This document shows positions 31,239 to 45,838 of a DNA stretch of 64,000 bases, piece by piece (position 1 is the stretch's first letter; each line of letters opens with the position of its first letter). The notes beneath the pieces are model-generated. The model was not told the DNA's origin. It ran no database searches and saw only the letters and a program-made list of their open reading frames with translations. The DNA comes from Cornus controversa (Eukaryota > Streptophyta > Magnoliopsida > Cornales > Cornaceae), in NCBI GenBank assembly GCA_026545225.1, contig CM048849.1, forward strand, positions 15,631,541 through 15,695,540. Direction: 5' to 3'. The position numbers and the translations under genes are program-made.

Positions 31239-34137
31239 TATTTAGCTTAAAATAATAATTTATTTAACAAACGATATAACTATTAATGAATTATGAAGGA
31301 TAAAAAAATAAATTTTTTAACTAACTATCTAACTAATAATGTACTATTTAGCTTAAATAACAATTTATTTAACAGACTATATAATTAATAATAAACTATG
31401 TATCATAAATAATAATTTATTATGAATTAAAAACTATTTAACATAAATAATAAATTAAAAAGAAGCTTAACCGGAAACCTCGAATCCAAAACCTCAAACT
31501 AAGAACCCGAAATCCGAAAACCCAAATCATCCCAAAAAAATAAGTAATAATTGACAATGTCACTAATAATAGAACCTAAATTCTAAACCCCAAACCCTAA
31601 ATCTACAAACTCCAAACCCCGAAACCCCAAACTATGTGGCATAAATAATAATTTATATAACAAACTATTTAAATAATAATAAACTATATTGCATAAATAA
31701 TAATTTATTTAACAAACTATGTAACCAATAATAAACTATGTAATATAAATAATAACTTATTCAACAAATATCTAATAAAAAATAAATTATGTAGGAATAA
31801 TAATAGTTTAATTAACAAACTATGTAACATAAATAATAATTTATTCAATAAATATCTAATAAATTATGTAGCATAAATAATAATTTATTTAACAAATTAC
31901 ATAAGTATTAATGAAGTATGAAGCATAAATAATAGATTATTTAACCAACTATCTAACTAATAATGAACCATGTAACTTTAATAATAATTTATTTAATAAA
32001 TTATATAATTAATAATAAACTATGTAGCATAAGTAATAATTTATTATGAATTAAAAACAAACTAAACTAAAGCCGAACCATAAACTCCAAATCTGAAACC
32101 ACAAACTTAGAACCCGAAATACGAAAACCCGAATCGCCAAACCACAATCAAAATATATAATTAACAAGCAATGTAACTAATAATAAACTATGAAACATAA
32201 ATAATAATTGATAAAATAAATGTCTGATAAACTATGTAGCATAAATAATAAATTATTTCAGAAACTATTTAACTAATAATGAACTATGTAGCTTAACAAA
32301 TAATTTATTTAACAAACTATATAATTATAATAAAATATGTAGCATAAATAATAATTTATTGTGAATTAAAAACTATTTATCATAAATAAAAAACTAAACT
32401 AAAGCCGAACCAGAAACCTCTAATCCGAAACCTCAAACCTAGAACCCGAAACAACCTATAACCAAAAACACGAAAACCTAAATCCCCAAACCCCAGACAA
32501 ACTATGTAACGTACACAATAATTTATTTAATAGACTATATAACTAATAATGAACTATGAAACATAAATATTAAATTACTTAACTAACTATCTAACTAATA
32601 ATGAACTACATAGCATAAATAATAATTTATTTAACAAACTATATAATTAATAATAAACTATGTAGCATAAATAATAATATTGTATGAACTCAAAACTATT
32701 TAACATAAATAATAAAGTAAACTAAAGTCGAACCGGAACCCCGAATCCGAAGCCCCAAACCTAAAACCTGAAACACGAAAACTCGAATACCAAAACTCCA
32801 AACAAACTATGTAATTAAAAGACTATGTAACTAATAATAAATTTTAAATCCAAAACCACAAACCCCGAATCCCAAAACTCCAAACACCGAAACCCCAATC
32901 CCTAAACCCTATGTAGCATAATAATAATATATTATTAAATAAAAATTCTATAGCATTAATAATAATTTATAATAAATTAAAAACTATTTAATATAAATAA
33001 TAAACCAAACAAAAGCCGAACCGGAACCTCGAATCCGAAACCCCAAACCTAAAACCCGAATCCCCAAACCCAAACAAACTATGTAATTAAAAGACTATCT
33101 AACTAATAATAAATCCTAAACCCCAAATCCCGAAACTTCAAACCCCGAAATCCCAATCCCTAACCCCTATGCAGCATAAATAATAATATATTATTAAATA
33201 CAAATAATGTATTATAAATAATAATTTATTAAACAAACAATGTAGCATAAATAATAATTTATATAACAAATTATTTAAATAATTAAAAACTATGTTGCAA
33301 AAATAATAATTTATTTAACAATTTATGTAACTAATAATAAAATATGCAGCATAAATAATAACTTATTTAACAAACATCTAATTATTAATAAAGTATGTAA
33401 GATTAATAAAAATTTAATTAACAAACTATAAAACTAATCATAATTTATGTAACATAAATAATAATTTATTTAATAAATATCTTGACATAAACTATGTAGC
33501 ATAAAAAATAATTTAATTAACAGACTATATAAATAATTTTGAACTATGAAATATAAATAATAAATTATTTAACTAACAATCTAACTAACAATGAACTATG
33601 TAGCTTAAATAATAATTTATTTAACAAATTATATAATTAGTAATAAACTATGTATCATAAATAATAATTTATTATGAATTAAAAACTATTAAACATAAAA
33701 TAATAAACTAAACTAAAGCCAAATCGAAAACCACGAATCCGAACCCCAAATCCTGATCCTGAAACAAGAAAATCCAAATCCTCAAACCCCAAAAAACTTT
33801 GGAATTAACAGATTATGTACCTAATAATAAAACCTAAATACTAAACCACGAATATTCAAACTCTAAACCCCAAACCCCAACATAGCATACATAATAATAC
33901 ATTATTAAATACAAATTAAGTATCATAAATAATAATTTATTAAACAAACAATGTAGCATAAATAATAATTTAAATAAATAAAAAAACTATGTCACATAAA
34001 TAATAATTTATTTAACAAACTATGTAAGTAATAATAAATTATGTAGTATAAATAATAACTTCTTCAACAACATCTAATTAATAATAAATTATGTATGAAT
34101 AATAATAATTTAATTAACAAACTATGTAACATAAATT
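31239..34137 (+). repeat. AT-rich satellite mosaic, forward orientation (left arm, outer part)
   Basis: Built from units of about 30-40 bp such as ACTATGTAGCATAAATAAT followed by AATTTATTTAACA, interleaved every several hundred bp with a C-rich stretch of short AACCCCGAATCC-like words. No reading frame. From about 32690 to the right it matches, in reverse, the right arm up to about 60345; 31239-32690 has no partner there. It starts directly at the end of the LTR at 31238. Confidence 0.85.
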
Positions 34138-34213
34138 TTTATATTGTTTGTTTAATTATATAGTTAGTTAAATAATTTATTATTTATGCTTCATAGTTCA
34201 TTGTTAGTTAGAT
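34138..34213 (-). repeat. Short inverted satellite fragment beside an LTR
   Basis: These 76 bp are satellite in the opposite orientation to both sides; they match right-arm sequence near 55143-55215 without reversal. They mark a small rearrangement at the left edge of the LTR that follows, which may explain why that LTR has no visible target duplication. Confidence 0.7.
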
Positions 34214-37200
34214 TGTGTATGTATATAAGTATATATAGAACATGTGGCCAAATTTTGGTTGGTGAGAATGAGTAGTGTACAGCAAAAGGAAAGAATGAGA
34301 ATTCAAAATAAAGGAGAAAGAAACCAAGTGAGTGGTTCGGCTGAGAGGAGAAAGAAAAAGAAAAGAGAAAAGAAAGAAAAGAAAGAAATAAGAGGGAGAA
34401 ACCGAGAGCTAGAGCAAGAAAGTAGGGAGAGAAAGAGTGAAGTTTAGATAGAGAGAGAGAGAAAGAGAGAGTGAAGCCGAGAGAGAGGAAGAGGCTGATG
34501 GTGGTTCACGGCGGTGCGTACGGCTAGTTCGCGACTGGGGATGGCCGTCTTGGGTGGTCCGATCATGGAGGTCCAACTGGTCGTGCGAACTGTTTTGGGT
34601 CCTCTTCTGGTGGGGTTGGCTCGGCTGTAGGTGCTGGCCTCATGGCTGGTTTCGGATGGAACTCGCGAGCTGCCATGGTGGTTAGATGTTCGACTGGTGG
34701 CTGGGCGTGATTTCAGCTGGGTTTTCATATGGTTCCGGTGAGTTTTGGGTGGTCAGTTTGTTACATGGTTGAGGGGCAGCCATGGCTTGGTTTGTGGTGG
34801 TTTGGGGTCTGAACTTGGGTTCGGCTAATGAGTATAATGCATGGTGGTGGTGGTGATTCGGCTGCTGAGGTATGCTTGGGCTGATTGTATATATATAAGG
34901 TGAGCTTAGGGGTTAGTTTTTGGTTGGGCCAACGACTGAAATGAGTTCAGTTATGGAGAGCATATTTGGCCGTGGATACTTGGAGGTGTGTTGATGGAAC
35001 TGGCTGGGTCTTGATGGCCTTGGGTTCTCAACTGTGGTGAGGTGCTTGCATGGTGGTCCGATCATGGAGAAGTGGTGGTTGGCCGTACATGGTGGTGTGA
35101 CTAGGTGGTTTGGCCGGTAGCTATGGCTGTTGGTAGCTGAATGGTGGTGGTTGATGGCGGCTTCGACAGTGGTGGCGAGCTGGCCAGAGATGGTGATGCT
35201 GTGGGTTGAGGAAGATAGCTAGTGATGGTCATCGTAGAGGTCCACGGCTTGAGTGGGTTCGGGGGTTAAATATGGTGGCAGTTTGCTTTGGCTGGGAATG
35301 TGGTTATATATATATATGTGTGTGTGGTGGTGGTGGTTTTGCATGGGTTGGACTTAAAATTGGGTTAATTTTTAATTGATCTAGAATTGGATTGAAATGG
35401 TGGGCAACCAAAACAGTGGGCTAAATGTGATTATTCTTGGGCCTAACTAAATTGGGCCAACATGGTTTTGATCATGGGCTGGTTACATGGCCTGGACAGT
35501 TGGGTTGTATTGGAAAATTTGGTTTGGTGTATGATTAAGTAATGGAGCAAATAATTGGGCTGAAATTGGTTTGGGTTGGCTTCCAATTTAATTGGGCTAA
35601 CTTTGTGTTTGGTTGAGGCTTAGTTTGATAAATTGGGTTTCAAGGATTGATGTTGGTTTAGCCACAAATCGGGTTTTTGGCAATAAGCTTTGGCCTTGGT
35701 ATTTAATTTAGGTCAAAGTCCGGGACAACAATTTAATTGGGTTGACAATAATGGTGAATTGGACTTGGCAGGGAGTGTCGTGATAGCGAGATTGGCGAAT
35801 ACTCTTGGGATGAAATTGGAGATTTTTGGAGTTCTCACTCCAAATTGAGGTAGGGGGTGTACGTTGTGTCTTTCATTGCAAATTTAATTTCATGTTAATG
35901 ACATAAAGTAGATGTTTTATGTTATTTATGATTAAATGAAATTAAGATATAATCTTTAATTTAAATTGATGTATGATTTAAATCGCATGAATTATTGTAT
36001 ATGCCTTATGTGACATGTATCGCATATGTGGACTCTTGGTTTAAAATTTTGTGTTTTACAGGAAGATGAATGAGTTTCTTTTGTGTTGAAAAGATTGGTC
36101 TATGTGTTAAAATGCATGAATTGATTATATATGCAAAATGGTATATGTATGTCATGTGTAGAATTTTGAAAAAAATGATGAAAACTGAGTTTTGGGAAAT
36201 AAGCTTGTTCTTGTGGCATTGTGAATTGTTGAATAACATGCTAGAATGGATATAGGGCACGTATTGAGTGCAATGCATTCAATGTGCGAATGTATATGCG
36301 GAAATGTGAAGTATTTTGTACTTGTGATGAATACTCGGGAATGACTCATAGAAAATTATAGAGGAAGGGATCCTCTTGGGGTTGAAAGTCCTCTACCTTG
36401 CGCAAGTGGGTGGTGACCAGAAGGGTTAGTAGCCCGAAATAGCCAAAAGAATTAAGATGTGGGACTACGGTACATATCATGTGTGTGGTGTGCGTGTGAG
36501 TTCAATTCCGAGTACAATGTGATTTTTGTGTTGAACTATGTGACGTGACGTGACTTATGTGAAGTAAGTGGATTTGTTGATAAATTCGTATATATCATAT
36601 GTTATAGATATGATGGATTGTGCAATGAAATGTGTTGTAAAATTATGTGGTTGTCTAGTTACATTTGATGCATATGCCATGATTTGAAAGAAATGAGTAG
36701 AAATGAGAGTTTTATGATGATTCCGTTAAACTTGTGTTTAGATTCCATTTGGTCATATGTTATCGATATGATGAGACTGTGCATTATTGCATGTTTAGAT
36801 TGAAAATTTTGTGGTAGTCAAGCATCTTGATGTCTATGCCATGTGAAGTGAAAGTTTCGATCTTTGGACTAGAATGCTAGGAAGCATGACACGTAGTAAG
36901 CGGTGCATGTTGATTTGTGTTTATGCATTGATATGAGATATGAATTTAGACGGATTGCACAACGTATTACTTTGAGCCCGTTGAAAATTGCTCATCCCCC
37001 TACACTAACACTTTCAGGGCATGACAAGGAGATGGTTGTTGGTGTGCAATCGTCAGTTGGACTTAGAGTTAGAAGGATTTCTTATTTTTAACCTTTTTTG
37101 TTATGCGCGTCCAAGATGTAGACATGATGCGCTTAGACATGTATAAAGAGACTTCTATTTTGAGATATTGTATATGGACATTGTGACTTTAATGTTGCTT

Positions 37201-37357
37201 TGCAGATAAGAATGATTTTTGGATGATGATACCTGTGTTCACTTGATGATTAGTCTAGGTGTCATAATATAATGTATGTTGAGGATGTGTGGGATAAGGT
37301 GATGGTTTATTACAAAATCACCCTCGATTTTTGAGACTCAGAAATCGGGGCGTGACA
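34214..37357 (+). mobile_element. LTR of a long gypsy family inserted in the left satellite arm
   Basis: It ends GGGGCGTGACA, as the long LTRs do, and contains the 'gagcccgttgaaaattgctcatcccc' type block (about 36976-37002) found as 'gagccg...gctcacccc' in relatives, plus a GA-rich region (34310-34500) like a leader. The left edge is uncertain: TG at 34214 is a guess and the 5-mers (TAGAT left, TGTAG right) differ. It is less similar to the other long LTRs than they are to each other. Short frames at 34244-34728 are low-complexity and not supported as genes. The right arm has no copy here. Confidence 0.6.
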
Positions 37358-40300
37358 TGTAGCCGAAATAATAATTTATTTAACAAACTATATAAATAAT
37401 AATATAAACTGTGTAACATAAATAATAATTTATTATGAATTAAAAACTATTTAACATAAATAATAAACTAAACTAAAGCCGAACCGGAAACCTTTAATCT
37501 TAAACCTCGAACCAAGAACCCGAAACCCAAACCCCCAAACACCAAACCCTGAAACCCCAATTCCAAAACACTGAATCTCCAAACTCCACACAACATAAAT
37601 AATAATAATACATTATTAAATACAAACAATTTATCGTAAATAAGAATTTATTAAACAAACAATGTAGCATAACTAATAATTTATATAACAAACTACTAAG
37701 TAAAAATAAACTATGTTGCATAAATAATAATTTATTTAACAAACTACATAACCAATAATAATCTATATAGTATAAATAATAACTTATTCAAAAAATATCT
37801 AATAAATAATAAATTTTGTAGGATTAATAAAAATTTAATTAACAAACTATTTAACTAATAATAAACTATGTAACATAAATAATACCTGAATCCAAAATCA
37901 CAAAACTAAAACTCGAAACACAAAAACCCGAATCCCCAAACTCCAAACAAATTATGTAATTAAAAGACTATTAACTAATAATAAATTCTAAATCCTAAAC
38001 CCCGAATCCCAAAAACTCCAAACCCCGAAACCCTAATCCCAAAACTCTATGCAGCATAAATAATAATATATTATTAAATACAAATTATGTAGCATAAATA
38101 AAATTTTATTTTGAATTAAAAACTATTTAACATAAATAATAAACTAAACTAAAGCAAAACCAGAACCCCGAATTCGAAATCCCAAACCTAAAACCCGAAT
38201 ACCTAAACCCAAACAAACTATGTAATTAAAAAACTATGTAACTAATAACAAATCTCAAACCCAAAATCCCCAAACTCCAAACCCTAGAACCCCAATCCCG
38301 AACCCTTATTCAGTATAAATAATAATATATTATTAAATACAAATTATGTATCATAAATAATAATTTATTAAACAAACAATGTAGCATAAATAATAATTTA
38401 TATAACAAACTATTGAAATAAAAATAAACTATGTTGCATAAATAATAATTTATTTAACAAATTACATAACCAATAATAAACTATGTAATATAAATAATAA
38501 CTTATCCAAAAATTATCTAATAAATAATAATTTTGTTGGATTAATAAAAATTTAATTAACAAACTATTTAACTACTAATAAACTATGTAACATAAATAAT
38601 AAATGAATCAAAAATCCCAAAACTAAAACCCTAAACACAAAAACCCGAATCCCCAAACCCCAAACAAATTATGTAATTAAAACACTATTAACTAATAATA
38701 AATCCAAAATTCTAAACCTCGAATCCCCAAACTCCAAACCCCGAAACCCCAATCCCTAAACTTTATGCAGCATAAATAATAAAATATTATTAAATACAAA
38801 TTATGTAGCATAAATAAAATTTTATTATGAATTAATTTTTTTTAAAATAAATAACAAACTAAACTAAAGTCAAACTAGAACCTCGAATCCGAAATACCAA
38901 ACCTAAAACCCGAATACCTAAACCTAAACAAATTATGCAATTAAATAACTATGTAACTAATAATAAATCTTAAACCCCAAATCCCCAAACTTCAAACACT
39001 GAAACCCCAATACCGACCCCCTATTTAACATAAATAATAATACATTTTTAAATACAAATTATGCATCATAAATAATAATTTATTAAACAAACAATATAGT
39101 ATAATTAATAATTTATATAACAAACTATTTAAATAATTATAAATGATGTTACATATATAATAATTTATTTTACAAACTATTTAACTAATAATAAACTATA
39201 TAGCATAAATAATAACTTATTTAACAAATATCTAATTAATAATAAAGTGAGTAGTATTAATAACAATTTAATTAACAAACTATGAAACTAATAGTAAATT
39301 ATGTAAGATAAATAATAATTTTTTCAATAAATATCTTTACATAAACTATGTAGCTTAAATAATAATTTAATTAGCAAACAATATAACTAATTATGAACTA
39401 TCAAGCATAAATAATAAATTATTAAACTGACTATCTAACTAATAATGAATTACGTGGCCTAAATAATAATTTATTTAACAAACTATATAATAAATAATAA
39501 ACTATGTAGCATAAATAATAATTTATTATAAATTAAAAACTATTTAACATAAATAATAAATTAAACTAAAGCCGAACCGGAAACCTCGAATCCTAAACCA
39601 CAAACCTAGAACTTGTAACCCTAACCTCCAAACACCAAACTCCAAACCCCAAATCCCCAAACTCCACACAACATAAATAATAATAATACATTATTAAATA
39701 CAAATAATTTATCGTAAATAAGAATTTATTAAATAAACAATGTAACATAAATAATAATTTATATAACAAACTATTGAAATAAAAATAAACTATGTTCAAT
39801 AAATAATAATTTATTAAACAAACTACATAACCAATAATAAACGATGTAATATAAATAATAACTTATTCAAAAAATATTTAATAAATAATAAATTTTGTAG
39901 GATTAATTACAATTTAATTAACAAACTATTTAACTAATAATAAACTATGTAACATAAATAATACCAGAATCCAAAATCCCAAAACTAAAACCCGAAACAC
40001 AAAAACCCGAATCCCCAAACCCAAAACAAATTATGTAATTAAAATACTATTAACTAATAATAAATCCTAAATCCTAAACCCCCGAATAAACAATGTTGCA
40101 AAAATAATAATTGATTTAACAAGCCATGTAACCAATAATAAACTATGTAGTATAAATAATAACTTATTCAACAAATATCTAATTAATAATAAAATACGTA
40201 GGATTAATAATAATTTAATTAACAAACTATGTAACTAATAATAAACTATGCAATATAAAAAATAATTTATTCAATAAATATTTTATAAACAATGTAGCAT

Positions 40301-42657
40301 AATTAATAATTTATTTACTAGACCATATAACTAATAAAGAACTAGGAAGAAAAAATAATAAATTATTTAACAAACTATCAAACTAAAAATGAACTATGTA
40401 GCTTAAACAATAATTTATTTAAAAAACTGTATAATTAATAGTAAACTATGTGGCATAAATAATAATTTATTATAAATTAAAAACTATTTAACATAAATAA
40501 TAAACTAAACTTAAGCCGAACCGCAAAGCCTGAATCCATAAGTTCAAACCTTAAACCCGAACCACCTAAATCTGAATTCCCAAACCCCAAACAAACTATG
40601 TATTTAACTATGTAACTAATAATAAATCCTAAATCCTAAACCCCAAACTCCAAACCCTGAAACTCCAATCCCTTAACCTTATGCAGCATAAATAATAATA
40701 TATTATTAAATACAAATTATGTAGCATAAATAATAATTTATTATGAATTTAATTTTCAACATAAATAATAAACTTAACTAAAGCCGAACCAGAACCCCGA
40801 ATCCGAAACCCCAAAACCTAAAACGCAAATACTCAAACCAAACAAACTATGTATTTAAAAGACTATGTGACTAATAATAAATCCTAAACCCCAAACTCCG
40901 AAACCCAATCCCTAACCCTTATGCAGCATAAATAATAATATATTATTAAATAAATATTATGTATCATAAATAATAATTTAATAAACAAACAATGTAATAT
41001 AAATAATAATTTATATAACAAACTATTTAAATAATTTTAAACTATGTTGCATATATAATAATTTATTTAACAAACTATGTAACTAACAATAATTTGTTTA
41101 ACAAATATCTAATTAATATTAAAGTACGTAGGAATAATAACAATTTAATTAACAAACAATGTAACTAATAATAAACTATGTAACATAAATAATAACTTAT
41201 TTAACAGACTAAATAACTAATTATCAATTATGAAGCATAAATAATAAATTATTAAACTAACTATCTAACTAATAAGAAACCATGCAACTTAAATAATAAT
41301 TTATTTAACAAACTATATAATTAATAATAAATATGTATCATAAATAGTAATTTATTACGAATTAAAAACATTTAACATAAATAATAAACCAACTAAAACC
41401 AAACCGGAACCTCGAATCCTAAACCACAAAACATGAAAACCCAAATTTTCAAACTCCAAACAAACTATGTAATTAACAGATTATGTAACTAATAATGAAA
41501 ACCCAAATTCCCAAACACCAAACAAACTATGTAATTAAAAAACTACGTAACTAATATTAAACTATGTAATATAAAAAAACACTTATTCAACAAATATCTA
41601 AATAATAATAAATTATGTAGCATTAATAATAATTTAATTAACAAACTATGTAACTAATAATAAACTATGTAATATAAAGGAATAATTTATTTAATAAATA
41701 TATTATAAACAATGTAGCGTAAATAATAATTTATTTAATGGATCATATAACTAATAAAGAACTATAAAGTATAAATAATAAATTATTTAACAAACTATCA
41801 AACTAAAAATGAACCATGTAGCTTAAATAATAATTTATTTAACTAACTATATAATTAATAATAAACTATGAAGCATAAAAAATAATTTATTATTAACTAA
41901 ACCCTTTTTAACATAAGTAATAAACTCAATTAAAGCCGAACCAGAATCACGAATCCGAAACCCCAAATCTAAAACACGAAACACGAAAATCGAATCCCCA
42001 AACCCCAAACAAGCTATATAATTAAAAGACTATTTAACTAATAACAAATCTTAACTCCTAAACCCAAAACCCCGAATCCAAAAACTCCAAACCCCGAACC
42101 CCCAAACTATGTGACTAATAATAAACTATGAAGTATAAATAGTAACTTATTTAATAGACTAAATAACAAATTACGAATATGAAGCATAAATAATAAATTA
42201 TTAAACTAACTATCTAACTAATAAGGAACCATGTAGCTAAAATAATAATTTATTTAACAAACTATGTAATTAATAATAAAATGTATCATAAATAGTAATT
42301 TAATATGAATTAAAAAATATTTAACATAAATAATAAACTAAACTAAAGCCGAACCGAAACTACGAATCCTAAACCACAAACCTAGAACCCGAAACACGAA
42401 AACCCAAATCCCCAAATCTCAAACAAACTATATAATTAACAGACTATGTAACTAATAATAAAGCCTAAATTCTAAATCTCAAACAACGAATCATCAAACT
42501 CAAAACCCCGAAACCCCAATCCCGAACCCATTTGCAGTATAAATAATAATATATTAAATAAATATATGATAAACTATGTAGCATAAAAAATAATTATTTA
42601 ACAAACTATATAACAAATAATGAACTTTGAAGCATAAATAATAAATTACTTAACTAA
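37358..42657 (+). repeat. AT-rich satellite mosaic, forward orientation (left arm, inner part)
   Basis: Same composition as 31239-34137. Higher-order copies are visible: the segment starting at 37587 recurs at 39665, and the one starting near 37885 recurs near 38603 and 39963 (spacings about 0.72 and 1.36 kb). 41340-41680 is matched in reverse at the inner edge of the right arm (48075-48420). 41684-42657 lies in the unmatched centre. Confidence 0.85.
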
Positions 42658-43239
42658 GGGCCTGTTTGGTAACCGTTTATGTTTAGTGTTTATTGTTTAA
42701 GTGTTTATATAAACAGTATTTATGTTACACTTTTGTTTATCCATAAACATGAGTGGTGTTTGATAACGAAAAAACGTGTGGCTTATTTTAAAAATCATAA
42801 ACAGAAAAAAATGTTTGTTAACCTTAAACTAATTTCTTTTTAAATCAACACAATAAACTGCATAAAAAGTCAAGTTTATGCTACAACAAATATATATAGC
42901 AATAACAGAGCAAGAAATATGGATAAAAAAGAAATAAATAATATTGGGTTACATATATATCTACACAGCAAATGATACTATAAAAGTAGAATGACCCACA
43001 ACCCAGAAGGCTCTAACAAGTAGGAGGATGCACACAATTCGGTTCTTTATGGTTATTGGGAGAACCGGAACCAGAACCAGAACCAGAACCGTTCCCAACG
43101 GTTCTTTAATTTTGAAACCGAAATAAATGAATTCGGTTCAATTTTGTTATTATAGGAGTTGTATTTAACCTTATAATAGTTATAATAACTTCATTGTTTA
43201 AAATTTTTTACATAACAAAATGTTATTATAAATAAATAA

Positions 43240-43279
<40 letters not shown>

Positions 43280-43633
43280 CGGTTCCAGTTCCGATTCCAA
43301 GGCTTAAAATCGGAATCGTAGTGAACATTTCCTAAAATTTAGAGCCGGAACCATAGTGAACGATTCGGTTTGGTCTAATTTGTATGGAGTGAGAAGAGGG
43401 ATTTGGAGGACATACTCTTTTCTCTTGAACTTCTTACATTACTACTTTTTTTTTCATTTTTTTATTTCTATTTTTATTTCAACACTAAACATGAATGAAT
43501 GATATGAGTACAAAATACCATTCTTACTTCTTTGACAAGGAGATGGTTGAGACTTCTTAGTTTTTCCTCAAATAAGATTTTTTTTTTAGCATGGGTGCCC
43601 CTAAGTAACTATTTTTTATTATCAAGTATATTA
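42658..43633 (+). mobile_element. Tourist-like (PIF/Harbinger) element, left copy, 3' end missing
   Basis: It starts GGGCCTGTTTGGTAACCG after TAA and runs parallel to the next copy for about 950 bp, including GTTTAT-rich subterminal sequence, a CGGTTC-rich middle and 'agcatgggtgcccctaagtaac' near its end. It then stops at 43633 without its right terminal repeat. A TA microsatellite lies at about 43244-43275. No transposase is encoded. Confidence 0.75.
43016..43385. repeat. CGGTTC-rich segment nested in the Tourist-like copy (second copy 44005-44350)
   Basis: Repeated GGAACC/GGTTCGG words surround an AT core in both Tourist-like copies, starting with TAGG(A/G)GGATGCACA. Composition and start resemble the hAT-type MITE at 59589-60135. 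It is probably an older nested MITE, inserted before the Tourist-like element was duplicated. The right end is not clear. Confidence 0.5.
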
Positions 43634-45643
43634 GGGCCCGTTTGGTAACCGTTTATGTTTAGTGTTTATTGTTTAAGTGTTTATATAAACAGTGTTTATG
43701 TTACGATTTTGTTTATCCATAAACATGAGTGTTGTTTGATAACGAAAAAACATTTGACTTATTTTAAAAATCATAAATAGAAAAATATGTTTGTTAACCC
43801 TAAATTATTTTTTTTTATAAAAAAAATCAACATAATAAACTGCATAAAATGTCAAGTTTATGCTACAACAAATCTATACAGCAATAATAGAGCAAAAAAT
43901 ATGCATAAAAAAGAAATAAATAATATTGGGTTACATATATATCTACACACTGCAAATGATAGTGTAAAACTAAAATGACCCAGAACCCAGAAGGCCCTAA
44001 CAAGTAGGGGGATGCACACGATTCAGTTCTTTTCAGTTATTAGGAGAACCGAAACCAGAACCGTTTCCAACGGTTCTTTAACTTTGAAACTGAAATAAAT
44101 AAGTTCGGTTCAATTCGGTTATTATAGGAGTTGTATTTAACCTTATAATAGTTATAATAACTTCATTGTTTAAAATTTTTTACATAACAAAATGTTATTA
44201 TAAATATATATGTGTGTGTATATATATATATATATTCAACGATTTCAGTTCCTGTTCCAAGGCTTGGAATCGAAATCATAGTGAACGGTTCCTAAAATTT
44301 AGAGATAGAACCGGAACCATAATGAACGGTTCGGTTCGGTCCAATTTGTATGGACTGAGAAGAGAGATTTGGAGGGCATACTCTTTCTCTTCAACTTCTT
44401 ATGCTACTACTTTCTTTTTCATTTTTTTATTACTATTTTTCTTTCAACACTGAAAATGAATAAATGATATGAGTACAAAATACCATTCTTGTTTTTTTGA
44501 CAAGGAGATGGTTGAGACTTCTTTATTTTTTTTCATCACATAAGGTTTTTTTTAGCATGGGTGTCCCTAAGTAACTATCTCTTTAATTCTGTCCACACTT
44601 GATAATTCTAATATTTTTATCGTTGTATCAAACAATAGCCTTTTATAATTTTTTTTTCTTTTCATTTTCTCACTTTTAGTTTTAATTTTTAATTAAAATA
44701 ATATAATCACCATTTTAGATAAAAAAAGAAAAAAAAGTTTTTTTTTTTAATAAACATAAATAATAAACATCATTTTGGTGTTTAGGATTTGAAGGCTTAT
44801 GAACAGTGTTGTTTTAAAAACGTTTTGATAATTTATAAACAAAACAAAAATTATCAAACACGTTTATCGTAAAAATTTGTTTTTATAAACAATAAACACT
44901 AAACATAAACTGTCACGCCCCCAAATTTAAACATAGGAAACTCTAGTCCCATACTTAAATTTAGTGCATGATTTAAATATAACATCCACAACTAATCACA
45001 AAACCTTAAATGAATCATCTTCATTCAATAATTCCATTAAATACTAAATAAATCCATACATCAACACTAATCAAATTTCACCAACTAACTTCATCCTCAT
45101 TACATGAGTTCTCAATAACAGAAGTACTAATTAGATGATCTCCATCTCCACCATTGGTCTCTTTCACATGCATACCCAACGAGTACCTGAAAATTGTTAA
45201 GGAGTGAGCTCACAAGCTCAACAAGGGATTGCTAAACACATTCCCTGCTCAGCAAATTGACCCGACCTTATATTCTCATATATAAAAGTAACTCGCACAA
45301 CCAATTATATTACCTCAATGACAGATAATTTAATCAAACCTTAATAAAAAAAAATGCACAATCTCATATATAATGCATGGATCACGTATAACTCATCTCA
45401 AGTCATTTTATAATTTTCATACGTTACCATCGTCAATATCATATAACAATTAATAACACACTAATTACCATATCAAAACTCCAAGTTCTCGCCATTTAAA
45501 TTTGTCACAATTATCTCAATTATGAACCATAAATCAATTCAACATCCTGATTAATTCTTATTAACTTCTCACATATCTCACATGAGCCCCGGGCTCCCCT
45601 CCAATAAATGGCTAGCTCAGCCAACAAAAATGGTGTGTATCGC

Positions 45644-45838
45644 ATAGTCCCGGACTATCGAAGGTCACACATGTGGCTGGGCTTGTACGTCTACTCACCC
45701 AGATGGTCCCGGACCACGTTCACATAATAAGGGTATGCTGAACCCTATGGTCATACAAAAAGGATAGTGCACTCCCAAATAGGCTAGTCCTGGACCATGC
45801 CTATCAAAGTCCTCATAGGGTTAGTCCCGGACTACCCT
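45644..45838. repeat. Four palindromes with constant centre GTCCCGGAC
   Basis: ATAGTCCCGGACTAT (45644-45658), TGGTCCCGGACCA (45714-45726), an imperfect one with AGGC...GCCT outer arms (45781-45802) and AGGG(T)TAGTCCCGGACTACCCT (45817-45838). Centre constant, outer arms different and self-complementary. Confidence 0.8.

Noticed and set aside
31561-33200. Interstitial telomere repeat tract
   Set aside because: CCCTAAA words are too few and never in tandem; they are part of a degenerate C-rich satellite segment.
34244-34728. Opposite-strand frames in a GA-rich region that could look like a small Lys/Arg/Glu-rich protein gene
   Set aside because: Low-complexity purine tract inside an LTR; both strands are open because of composition, and no domain is visible.
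37500-37742. 80-residue frame repeated at 39593-39799 and at 55478-55675
   Set aside because: These are the same satellite unit read in frame; repeated openness follows from repeated DNA, not from a conserved gene.
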